DNA of 16,690 nucleotides, from the NCBI GenBank assembly GCA_050944915.1, contig JBMNRY010000041.1:1-16690 (forward strand). The letters run 5' to 3'. Positions within the stretch are counted from its first letter, which is position 1; each line of letters starts with the position of its first letter. The notes beneath the pieces were generated by a model. That model did no database searches, was not told the DNA's origin, and saw nothing but the letters and a program-made list of their open reading frames with translations. A program made the position numbers and the translations under genes. The stretch is from JBMNRY01 sp050944915 (GTDB lineage: Bacteria > Bacillota > Limnochordia > JAAZLZ01). Of this stretch, positions 1-6,617 are shown in pieces.

Positions 1-197
1 GGGAGAACTCTCCCATCTTGCGGTCTAAGATCTGTACTGAGATGGACTACTTAGGCATCGCCATCGACGAAGAGCGAAACTACGATAAAGATAAGGAAAA
101 GGATATCTCCACACCTACGGCCTCGGTCCGGGTCTTAGTCATCCCCACCGATGAGGAACTGATGATCGCCCGGGAAACCTGCGCCAAGATTTCCTAA
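1..197 (+). CDS. ackA: Acetate kinase, C-terminal fragment (5' end outside window)
   Basis: Reading from base 3 there is one open frame to a TAA at 195-197, giving about 64 residues. It starts ENSPILRSKIC, passes through MDYLGIAIDEERN and ends VRVLVIPTDEELMIARETC. The pattern of a late ENSP, a FLGI-like stretch, and a closing VLVIPTDEELMIARET is the characteristic C-terminus of acetate kinase, which makes ATP from acetyl phosphate in the cytoplasm. Only the last sixth or so of a roughly 400-residue enzyme is visible, so the active site cannot be checked. A strong terminator follows 6 bases after the stop, so this is the last gene of its transcript. The identification rests on family-level recall of the tail sequence and is quite secure. 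Confidence 0.9.
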   Translation, partial: ENSPILRSKICTEMDYLGIAIDEERNYDKDKEKDISTPTASVRVLVIPTDEELMIARETCAKIS

Positions 198-203
198 AGA
201 ACT

Positions 204-227
204 GGCGGGCTGAGCCCGCCTTTTTTT
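204..227 (+). terminator. Rho-independent terminator after ackA
   Basis: A perfect 7-bp GC stem (GGCGGGC at 204-210, GCCCGCC at 214-220) with a 3-base loop is followed directly by seven T. It lies 6 bases after the acetate kinase stop codon. Confidence 0.93.
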
Positions 228-228
228 A

Positions 229-237
229 TGTTATAAT
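229..237 (+). promoter_or_regulatory. Extended -10 promoter candidate for queG
   Basis: TGT followed by TATAAT (232-237) is a perfect extended -10 element. The expected -35 position falls inside the ackA terminator stem and does not resemble TTGACA. Transcription would begin near 244, at the first base of the AAGGAGG ribosome binding site (244-250), so the leader would be only about 15 bases. Confidence 0.5.
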
Positions 238-258
238 TGCCCCAAGGAGGGCTTGCCC

Positions 259-1266
259 ATGGATATCCTGGCGCTGTTAAAGGAATATGCCGCCGAGATC
301 GGTATTGACGGCCTGGGTGTTTGCACGGTGGAAGGATTGGCGCCTCTAGCCCCAATCCTTCGAGAAAGGCAAGCAAGGGATCTTCTCCCCCCTTGGCTCC
401 CTCCCCAATGGGCCCAGGCCCACCGACCGGAGGTTTTTCTCTCCGGCGCCCGTTCCCTGATTTCCATCGCCATTTCCTACGGTAGACCCGCTCCCCAACG
501 ATCGCCAAAAAGCCACGGTATCATCGCCCGCTACGCTTGGGGCCCCGACTATCATCCCTATCTCCGGGAAAAACTGGACAGCTTAGCCCATTTCCTCGCC
601 CGGGAGAAGGGCGGTCGCTCTTTAGCGGCCGTCGATACCGGTCCCACCATCGATCGGTATGCCGCCTACCAAGGGGGACTAGGCTGGTACGGCAAAAACA
701 ACTGCCTTTATGTGAAGCCCTTTGGCTCCTGGGTCGTCTTAGGGGTGCTCATCACTGACGTAGAACTATCCCCCCAAGAACCCCTGCCTTCCCTCTGCGG
801 CCATTGCAAGCGATGTATTCAAGCTTGTCCCACGGGAGCGCTAAAGCCTTACCAGTTGGATTATCGCCGTTGTATTGCCTATCTGACCCAGATGAAGGAG
901 CCCATTCCCCTGGAATTACGGCCTGCCATGGCCAATTACATCGGGGGATGTGATTTATGTCAGCAGGCCTGTCCCTATAATCAAAAGGCCCAGCTTCCCG
1001 CCCATCCTTGGTGCCAACCGGTCCCCGATGGAGTATATCCCCCCCTAGATATTCTTTTGGCCATGGATGAAAAGCGCTGGCGGATGGGACTAGGCCGTAC
1101 TGCCCTGGGTTGGCGGGGACGGCGGACCCTCCAGCGCAACGCCCTCATCGCCGCCGGAAACCTCAGGGATGAAAGCTTACGACCCTTGGTCTTAAAAGCC
1201 CTTGAGGATCCACGTCCTATGATCAGAACTTATGCCCAATGGGCTTTGGAACAGATGTCGGGTTAA
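259..1266 (+). CDS. queG: Epoxyqueuosine reductase QueG
   Basis: QueG is a cytoplasmic cobalamin and iron-sulfur enzyme that reduces epoxyqueuosine to queuosine in the wobble position of GUN tRNAs. The 335-residue product carries two ferredoxin-like clusters: C180-x2-C183-x2-C186-x3-C190, and C231-x2-C234-x3-C238 with C205 as the likely partner. It also has the conserved block DRYAAYQGGLGWYGKN around residues 132-147. The last 60 residues look like a HEAT-type repeat (LGRTALGW through ALEQM), as usual in this family. The ATG at 259 is preferred because AAGGAGG at 244-250 sits 8 bases upstream; a TTG six bases earlier (253) would leave only 2 bases. The gene stands alone between two terminators. 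Confidence 0.94.
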   Translation: MDILALLKEYAAEIGIDGLGVCTVEGLAPLAPILRERQARDLLPPWLPPQWAQAHRPEVFLSGARSLISIAISYGRPAPQRSPKSHGIIARYAWGPDYHPYLREKLDSLAHFLAREKGGRSLAAVDTGPTIDRYAAYQGGLGWYGKNNCLYVKPFGSWVVLGVLITDVELSPQEPLPSLCGHCKRCIQACPTGALKPYQLDYRRCIAYLTQMKEPIPLELRPAMANYIGGCDLCQQACPYNQKAQLPAHPWCQPVPDGVYPPLDILLAMDEKRWRMGLGRTALGWRGRRTLQRNALIAAGNLRDESLRPLVLKALEDPRPMIRTYAQWALEQMSG

Positions 1267-1269
1267 GAA

Positions 1270-1306
1270 AAAATCCCCCGGTGGTCTTTAGACCGCCGGG
1301 GGTTTT
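1270..1306. terminator. Bidirectional terminator between queG and htrA
   Basis: A 12-bp stem (1275-1286 with 1291-1302, one G-T pair) with a TTTA loop is flanked by TTTT on the right and by an A-run on the left, which reads as a T-run on the minus strand. It ends both converging genes, lying 4 bases after the queG stop and 11 bases past the htrA stop. Confidence 0.9.
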
Positions 1307-1316
1307 CTTATTCATC

Positions 1317-2405
1317 TTAGGGCATTTCACCGACGACAACGCGGATTAGACGCTCCCGACCATCCCTGTAAACCAGGAAGAAGAAGGTATCACCGGGTTT
1401 CATGCCTTCGATGGCCTCTCGGAATTCCTCGGTATCGGTCACCGGTTGCCGGTTGACCTCGATGATCACATCGCCGACCTGCAACCCGGCCCGGGAAGCA
1501 GCGCTGTTGGGATGGACATCCATGATGACCACACCCCGGACGCTACTAGGTAGGTCGAAGTGGTAGGCCACCGAATCATCGACGGCTAAATAGCTGATTC
1601 CGATCCAGGGGCGGATGACTTTACCCCGTTGGATGAGATCGTCGACCACTTCCTTGGCCACGTTGATGGGGATGGCAAAGCCGATTCCTTGGGCTGCCGA
1701 CCGCACCGCTGTATTGATACCGACCACTTCACCGTCGAGATTCAACAGCGGACCCCCGCTGTTGCCCGGGTTAATGGCCGCATCGGTCTGCATTAGGTTT
1801 TCGTAGACCTTCGCTTTTCCCCGTTCCGAATCGTGGATGGCAATTTGGCGGCCCTTGGCGCTCAAGACTCCGACGGTGACCGTATGGTCGTATTCATAGG
1901 GGTTGCCGATGGCGATAACCCACTCGCCAACCCTGATATCATCGGAATTACCTAAGGGTGCCACCGATAAAGGAGCCTGGGCATCGATCTTCAAGATAGC
2001 CAAATCTAAATCATAATCATAGCCTACTAGTTCAGCCTGATAGGGCTCCTCATGATCGAGGACGGTGACGGTGATCTTTTCGATCCTATCGGGCGGATCT
2101 AGGATATGCTGGTTGGTTAGAATATACCCTTCTTCGTTGATAATGAATCCTGTTCCTGAGCTCTCCCGGGGTCCCGGTTGAGGGAAGGGGAAGAACCAGA
2201 AGGGATCCGTCGGCATCAATCGCTGTTGGGTAGCTTGATATTCCACTTTAATGAACACGACGGCTGGTCCCACTGCCTCGACCACATCGGCTACTGCGTA
2301 GGGCTGAGCTAAAACGCCGTTGTTGGTCGCCCCGGCCACTGCCTGTACCGACAACAGAATGGTAATCATCAAGCAGAGGATTAAGGATTTGCGATGTTTC
2401 CGCAT
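1317..2405 (-). CDS. HtrA/DegP-family trypsin-like serine protease with one PDZ domain
   Basis: This is a surface quality-control protease of 362 residues. An N-terminal hydrophobic segment (residues about 7-25) acts as signal anchor. The trypsin-like domain shows the full catalytic triad: H100 in LTNQH, D134 in DYDLDLAIL, and S216 in INPGNSGGPL. A single PDZ domain follows at about 265-355 (RPWIGISYL, then GVVIMDVHPNSAA and GDVIIEVNRQPV). The start at 2405 is chosen because AGGGAGG lies 8 bases upstream; an in-frame ATG at 2522 would add 39 residues before the signal sequence and has no good ribosome binding site. No terminator is visible between codY and this gene, so it may be read from codY as well as from its own promoter. 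A phenylalanine- and proline-rich stretch at residues 68-80 sits at the start of the protease domain. Confidence 0.93.
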   Translation of the reverse strand: MRKHRKSLILCLMITILLSVQAVAGATNNGVLAQPYAVADVVEAVGPAVVFIKVEYQATQQRLMPTDPFWFFPFPQPGPRESSGTGFIINEEGYILTNQHILDPPDRIEKITVTVLDHEEPYQAELVGYDYDLDLAILKIDAQAPLSVAPLGNSDDIRVGEWVIAIGNPYEYDHTVTVGVLSAKGRQIAIHDSERGKAKVYENLMQTDAAINPGNSGGPLLNLDGEVVGINTAVRSAAQGIGFAIPINVAKEVVDDLIQRGKVIRPWIGISYLAVDDSVAYHFDLPSSVRGVVIMDVHPNSAASRAGLQVGDVIIEVNRQPVTDTEEFREAIEGMKPGDTFFFLVYRDGRERLIRVVVGEMP

Positions 2406-2451
2406 ACTGGTAGCCTCCCTCGAGTTCGAAGTGTTAAGAATATATTTGCGG

Positions 2452-2467
2452 TAGATTTCTAGATTTC
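2452..2467 (-). repeat. Tandem 8-bp direct repeat upstream of htrA
   Basis: TAGATTTC occurs twice with no gap. It lies just upstream of a possible htrA -10 element (TATATT on the minus strand, 2440-2445), so it covers the -35 area and could be a regulator site. This is a weak inference from position only. Confidence 0.3.
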
Positions 2468-2480
2468 CTGCCCGAGGACT

Positions 2481-2495
2481 GCAATAACATATTGC
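2481..2495. repeat. 15-bp inverted repeat between codY and htrA
   Basis: GCAATA-ACA-TATTGC is a perfect 6-bp inverted repeat with a 3-bp centre, 45 bases past the codY stop. It is AT-rich and has no T-run, so it is a better candidate for an operator than for a terminator. Confidence 0.35.
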
Positions 2496-2539
2496 CAGCG
2501 GAGTCGGTTTTTGAACAGCCATCTCGCCAAGGTTAGATC

Positions 2540-3322
2540 TTAGGCATAGCGGGGTTGATTGTTCTGCCCGTTTTCCAAGAGATCTAAGATGGCCGGGTTC
2601 AAGATCTGAATATAGGTTCCCTTCATCCCCAGGGAGCGGGTATGGATGATATTGGCCGATTCCAGCTTCCGCAGAGCGCTGGCAAAGATGGAACGGGTGA
2701 TGCCGGCGTTATCGGCGATCCGACTGGCGACGACAATCCCTTCCCGTTCAGGCAGCTCTTCCATGATGGCGTTCACGGCGATGAGCTCCGTATAGGAAAG
2801 GTTTTCCATGGCTAGTTCCGCCATAAACCGTTCCCGGGACTGCTGGAGTTGTTTGCGGCGAACTTCGCTGATGAGATTCAAACCGAGGACTAGGGCAGCC
2901 ATTTCCACCAGGATCAACTGACCTTCGCTGAAAGGTTCACTAGCCAGCACCGCCAAGGTTCCTAAGCGCTGCTCGTCCACCCACAAGGGAACATAAACGC
3001 CCTCCTGGGGTAAATAGGAACAAGTTTGACCTAAAGCGCTGAAGGGGCAGTTGGGGCCATCGGTATTAAAGGTTTGGGTTTCGGCGATTTGAGCCAAGCG
3101 GTGACCCAGCTCCGTTAATTCTTCTCCCTTCTGGACGACGGGGCATTTTTCACCATCGGGACGGGCGGAAGTCAAAACCTCCCCTTTAGCGCCGAAGACA
3201 TAAACATTCACATCACCCAAAAGGGTAGTTAACTCGGCGGTCAAAGTATCGATGTTGCCGCTAACACTTTGTCGTCCGGCCATTTTAGCCAGTTGTCGCG
3301 TTTGTTTCAATAGTGTCTCCAT
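2540..3322 (-). CDS. codY: GTP- and branched-chain amino acid-sensing global repressor CodY
   Basis: CodY represses amino-acid synthesis, transport and stationary-phase genes in Bacillota when branched-chain amino acids and GTP are abundant. The 260-residue product matches the family in length. The C-terminal winged helix-turn-helix (residues about 176-242) is strongly conserved: YTELIAVNAIMEEL, VASRIADNAGITRS, ALRKLESANII, RSLGMKGTYIQILN. The N-terminal GAF domain is much less like Bacillus CodY and carries cysteines at 60, 92 and 101. The ATG at 3322 has GAGGAGG 8 bases upstream. Unlike the Bacillus locus, there is no xerC-clpQ-clpY; the gene sits between a two-component system and htrA. 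Its own promoter region is unusually rich in repeats. Confidence 0.95.
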   Translation of the reverse strand: METLLKQTRQLAKMAGRQSVSGNIDTLTAELTTLLGDVNVYVFGAKGEVLTSARPDGEKCPVVQKGEELTELGHRLAQIAETQTFNTDGPNCPFSALGQTCSYLPQEGVYVPLWVDEQRLGTLAVLASEPFSEGQLILVEMAALVLGLNLISEVRRKQLQQSRERFMAELAMENLSYTELIAVNAIMEELPEREGIVVASRIADNAGITRSIFASALRKLESANIIHTRSLGMKGTYIQILNPAILDLLENGQNNQPRYA

Positions 3323-3363
3323 GAATAGTTCCTCCTCATAAATACAACCTGCTTCTGCAGGTA

Positions 3364-3406
3364 ATTTAGTTTAGTTTGTTACGTTCAACACAATTATAAA
3401 CTAAAT
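3364..3406. repeat. 10-bp inverted repeat around the codY promoter and start site
   Basis: ATTTAGTTTA (3364-3373) and TAAACTAAAT (3397-3406) are perfect inverted copies 23 bp apart. The right arm overlaps the -10 hexamer, and the left arm lies about 13-22 bases into the expected transcript. It could be a two-site operator, for example for autoregulation, but it does not resemble the CodY consensus box. Confidence 0.4.
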
Positions 3407-3446
3407 GTATGAACAAATTGTGAAGGAAAGATGAACTCCTTATGAA
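3393..3446 (-). promoter_or_regulatory. codY promoter with four-repeat PhoP-box-like array
   Basis: On the minus strand a perfect TATAAT lies at 3398-3393, giving an expected start near 3386; no recognisable -35 is present. Upstream are four hexamers at an exact 11-bp period: TTCATA (3446-3441), TTCATC (3435-3430), TTCACA (3424-3419) and TTCATA (3413-3408). Relative to the inferred start they span -60 to -22. Four TT(A/C/T)A(A/C/T)A repeats with about 5-bp gaps in this interval is the described layout of PhoP-activated promoters in Bacillus subtilis. The repeats are seen directly; regulator identity and start site are inferred. Confidence 0.65.
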
Positions 3447-3476
3447 ATCCACTAAAATTGCAATTGCCGGAATTAG

Positions 3477-5252
3477 TTAGCCACCTACATTAGTTTCCCC
3501 AATTTCCGCTAAAGGCAAAGAAAATCCGAAGCAGGTTCCATTGTCCGGCGAAGATTCGACATAAACGTTCCCCTCGTGTTTTTCCACCAATTGCTTAACG
3601 ATGGCTAGACCAAGGCCGGTGCCCCCCGCTCCCGAACGGCGGGATCGATCCCCTTTGTAAAATCGGTCCCAAATGTAGGGTAGCTCCTCGGAGGAGATGC
3701 CCACGCCGCCATCGATGATTTCCACCCGCAAATATTGATCTTCCGCCCAAGCCCGGACGGTGATTTGACCTCCGGGAGGTGAAAAGCGGACGGCATTATC
3801 TAATAGATTGAGGAAGACTTGTCCCAACCGGTCTTTGTCTCCGTAAACCAGGGGCAAATCCTGGGGAACCTCCAGCTGGAGGGAGAGCTCCTTATCTTCC
3901 AAAGGCAGCACCAGCCGATCGATAACCCCCTCGATGATTGGCCTGATTCTCACCGGTTCCCGATAGAGTTCAAAATCGCCGGCCTCGATCTTCGATAAAT
4001 CGAGGAGACTGTTGGCCAGTTTGATCAACCGCATAGATTCGGCTAACATAATCCGCAGATACTTGCGCACCGAAGGCAAATCGGTGACCACTCCATCGAG
4101 GATAGCCTGCAGGAATCCCCGAATGGCCGTCAAGGGGGTGCGCAATTCATGGGAGACGTTAGCGACAAATTGCCGCCGTAATTCCTCTAACTGCCGCTGT
4201 TTGGTGATATCGTTAAGCACCGCCACGGCACCGATACTGGCACCCTGGGAATCGACCATGGGCGAAATCCTCGTCACATAAATCTTGTGTCCATGTTTGA
4301 TTTCCAATTCTTCACCCCGGTGGTTAGCGATGGTTTCCCGCATCTTCTCCACCAACTGGTCCACGGGCACGATCTTCTCCACCGATTGACCGACCATCTC
4401 AGAAACTCTGTGGTTGAAAAACTCCGCGGCCGGAGGATTGATCAAAATAACTTCCCCAGCGGAATCGCAAGCGATGACACCGTCGGTCATGCTGGCCAAG
4501 ATCGATTCTGTTTTCGATTTTTCCTGGCTTAAAGCGTTAATGGTCCTGCCTAATTCATCGCTTAAATGGTTGAAGGCAGCGGCCAGCTGGCCAACCTCAT
4601 CATCGCCGATGTTTTCCACCCGTTGATCGAAATTACCCTTGGACATGGCCAAGCTGATGCGGGTCATCTCCTGAAGGGGTTTGGCGATCTTACGGGAGAG
4701 GATCAAACCGACCACCACGGAAAAGACGACGGCTAAAACTACCGAGCGCAATAAGACCCCATTGACAGAGCTTCCGGTCGAGGCAAAACTATGCAGGGGA
4801 TAATACAAAAGCAGTCCCCCGAGGAATGTACCATCATCGACCATGGGTACGGCGATGGTGATCATCGGTTCGCTAAATTCCCCATCTTCTTCCAACCGCA
4901 CCAGGCTGCGGCCGGAGCTGAGGTTTTGCTGGAGATGCCGTTCGATGATGGCTCCTTCCCAATGGCGATGACGAGCTGAAGTGGCCACAACGCGGCCCTC
5001 GATATCCACCATCCAGACCCGGGCGCCGATCAGTTGCTCGAAATAGTCTAAGGAGTTTTGTAGCTCGTGCCGGGTAGGCAGCGATTCCACAATGCGGGCC
5101 GCCAGCTGCTGGGCCTGATAAGTTAATTCCTTCTCCAGGAAATTCAAATGATAGTTGGAAAAAAAGTGAAACAGACTTAAGGCAACGACTAAGATGGTGA
5201 TCAGACAAATGATCAAGTAACTAGACAGGAGTTTTACGAAGAGGCTTCGCAT
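3477..5252 (-). CDS. Membrane sensor histidine kinase, PhoR/WalK type (TCS1 kinase)
   Basis: This is the sensor of the first two-component system, 591 residues. Order of parts: a membrane helix at about 10-31; an extracytoplasmic sensing domain at about 35-165 (INGR-type core VWMVDIEGRVVATS); a second helix at about 168-186; HAMP at about 187-240; PAS at about 248-350 (MTDGVIACDSAGEVILINPPA); a dimerisation helix with the phospho-accepting H368 in SHELRTPLTAIRG; and a C-terminal ATPase with N box LLDNAVRF, then GVGISSEELPYIWDRFYKGDRSR and GTGLGLAIVKQLVEKH. The layout fits both PhoR and WalK of Bacillus (579 and 611 residues). The gene overlaps the upstream regulator by 19 bp, so the two are translated together. 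No YycH/YycI genes follow, which argues against a standard WalK locus. Confidence 0.92.
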   Translation of the reverse strand: MRSLFVKLLSSYLIICLITILVVALSLFHFFSNYHLNFLEKELTYQAQQLAARIVESLPTRHELQNSLDYFEQLIGARVWMVDIEGRVVATSARHRHWEGAIIERHLQQNLSSGRSLVRLEEDGEFSEPMITIAVPMVDDGTFLGGLLLYYPLHSFASTGSSVNGVLLRSVVLAVVFSVVVGLILSRKIAKPLQEMTRISLAMSKGNFDQRVENIGDDEVGQLAAAFNHLSDELGRTINALSQEKSKTESILASMTDGVIACDSAGEVILINPPAAEFFNHRVSEMVGQSVEKIVPVDQLVEKMRETIANHRGEELEIKHGHKIYVTRISPMVDSQGASIGAVAVLNDITKQRQLEELRRQFVANVSHELRTPLTAIRGFLQAILDGVVTDLPSVRKYLRIMLAESMRLIKLANSLLDLSKIEAGDFELYREPVRIRPIIEGVIDRLVLPLEDKELSLQLEVPQDLPLVYGDKDRLGQVFLNLLDNAVRFSPPGGQITVRAWAEDQYLRVEIIDGGVGISSEELPYIWDRFYKGDRSRRSGAGGTGLGLAIVKQLVEKHEGNVYVESSPDNGTCFGFSLPLAEIGETNVGG

Positions 5253-5941
5253 TCCACCACCTCAAATTTATAACCGATACCCCAAACCGTTTGGATATAA
5301 CGATAGGGGTTGTCTTTCGTCTCTAATTTTTGCCGCAGTCGCTTGATATGAACATCGATAGTCCGTTCATCGCCGAAGAAATCGTAACCCCAGACCTGTT
5401 CCAATAGCTGTTCCCGGGAAAAAACCCGCCCGGCGTTACTGGCCATCAACCATAACAGGTCGAATTCCTTAGGGGTCAAATTAACGACCTCTTCGTTTAA
5501 TCGGACTTCATGTTCCCGGGAATTGATAGTCAGCCCCGGGATGCTGATGATTTCATCGGGCTGCTGATCTTCGTTGGAAGTTCGCCGGAGCACAGCTCGG
5601 ATCCGGGCCATGAGCTCCCGGGGATTGAAGGGTTTAGTTAAGTAATCATCGGCCCCTAGTTCCAATCCCAAGATCTTGTCCACATCCTCGCTGCGGGCGC
5701 TGAGCATGATAATGGGCACCGTAGATTCCTTGCGGATTTCCCGACAAACCTCCCAGCCGTCGATCTCGGGCAGCATTAAATCAAGGACGATGAGATCGGG
5801 CCGCTCCCTGCGGGCCAACTCCAAGGCCTGCCGGCCATCGTGGGCGAGGGTCACTTGACAGCCGTTGTTTTCTAAATATAATTGAATCAACTCACAAACA
5901 TGGGGCTCATCATCGACAACTAATATGTGATGGGCTTCCAT
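5234..5941 (-). CDS. OmpR/PhoP-family response regulator (TCS1)
   Basis: This is a 235-residue DNA-binding regulator, partner of the overlapping kinase. The receiver domain (about 5-118) has the acidic pair D10-D11, phospho-acceptor D54 in LIVLDLMLP, switch residue S81 in IIMLSAR (threonine in most relatives) and K103 in DDYLTKPF. The winged-helix domain (about 135-230) has LTPKEFDLLWLMASNAGRVFSREQLLEQVWGY in outline, then RTIDVHIKRLRQKL and TVWGIGYKF. It is close to PhoP/WalR/ResD-type regulators, and the exact type cannot be settled by reading alone. The ATG at 5941 is preceded by a modest AGGTAGGTGA. Repeats upstream of its own promoter and of codY resemble PhoP boxes, so it is the first candidate to bind them. 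Confidence 0.93.
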   Translation of the reverse strand: MEAHHILVVDDEPHVCELIQLYLENNGCQVTLAHDGRQALELARRERPDLIVLDLMLPEIDGWEVCREIRKESTVPIIMLSARSEDVDKILGLELGADDYLTKPFNPRELMARIRAVLRRTSNEDQQPDEIISIPGLTINSREHEVRLNEEVVNLTPKEFDLLWLMASNAGRVFSREQLLEQVWGYDFFGDERTIDVHIKRLRQKLETKDNPYRYIQTVWGIGYKFEVVECEASS

Positions 5942-5970
5942 ATGAGCGTCACCTACCTAAATGGAACCTT

Positions 5971-6008
5971 ATCATAAAATGATGAAAAAATAGTGAACAA
6001 AAGGGAAA
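5971..6008 (-). promoter_or_regulatory. TCS1 promoter candidate with two PhoP-box-like repeats
   Basis: On the minus strand TTGTTC (6000-5995) and TATGAT (5976-5971) are 18 bp apart. Two hexamers of the same kind as in front of codY, TTCACT (5997-5992) and TTCATC (5986-5981), sit 11 bp apart; the next in-phase hexamer is TTTCCC. If this -10 is correct the repeats lie at about -17 to -33, closer to the start than in codY, so the site could mediate repression or the real -10 may lie elsewhere. Confidence 0.45.
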
Positions 6009-6116
6009 TTTGTCCGCCGCCTTCAGCAGGCCATTCCCATCTCACTATCAATACAATCTAAATACTATCATAACATACAAAAGGGGTAGCTCGTCTATCC
6101 AATAGGAGGTAATGGG

Positions 6117-6617
6117 ATGAAAAGATGGTTTCCTTGGTTCTTGTGGGTTTTGCTCCTGGTATTAGGTAGCGGACTGGTCCAGGCAGGAGCTCAAATCGGT
6201 GAGCCGGCAGCCCCTTTTACCCTCACCAGCTTAGCTGGAGAGAAAGTCAGTTTAGAAGATTTCCGGGGTCAGCCGGTATTCGTGAACTTTTGGACTACCT
6301 GGTGTCCGACCTGCCGGGAGGAAATGATGCCGGCCATTCAAGAGTATGTAGACCTTTACGGTAAGGATGTACAGGTCATCGGGATCAGTGTCGGAGAAAA
6401 TCCAGCCGATGTCCGAGCCTTCGTTGAAAAGAAGGGCTATACCTGGCTTCAGTTGATCGACGGTCGCGGCACGGCAGCAATCCCCTATTTAGTCCGCTTT
6501 ATACCCACCAACGTCTTTATCGATGAAGAGGGCATCGTCGTCAATCGCTATATCGGGCCGATGACTTTAGACATGCTGAAGGCCTTCACTGGTATCGACG
6601 ATGGGGAGGGAGATTAA
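6117..6617 (+). CDS. ResA/TlpA-like membrane-anchored thioredoxin
   Basis: This is a thiol-disulfide oxidoreductase acting outside the membrane, 166 residues. An N-terminal hydrophobic segment (about 5-22) is a signal anchor or signal peptide ending VQAGAQ. The thioredoxin fold follows with the redox motif W-C63-P-T-C66 and the cis-proline region RFIPTNVFID near residue 130. The family includes ResA, which reduces apocytochrome c heme-binding cysteines, and StoA, used in sporulation. The next gene, ccdA, is the membrane electron donor for both, and they overlap by one base (TAATG), so the pair works as one unit. No cytochrome genes are in view, so the target is open. AGGAGGT at 6104-6110 lies 6 bases before the ATG. 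Confidence 0.9.
   Translation: MKRWFPWFLWVLLLVLGSGLVQAGAQIGEPAAPFTLTSLAGEKVSLEDFRGQPVFVNFWTTWCPTCREEMMPAIQEYVDLYGKDVQVIGISVGENPADVRAFVEKKGYTWLQLIDGRGTAAIPYLVRFIPTNVFIDEEGIVVNRYIGPMTLDMLKAFTGIDDGEGD

Noticed and set aside
2406..2522. An N-terminal extension of HtrA starting at 2522
   Set aside because: The extra 39 residues would precede the signal sequence, have no good ribosome binding site, and cover promoter-like repeats. The ATG at 2405 has a strong site at the right distance.
3323..3476. A CodY autoregulatory box upstream of codY
   Set aside because: The best match to AATTTTCWGAAAATT in this gap (near 3445-3462, minus strand) has about six mismatches, too many to call.
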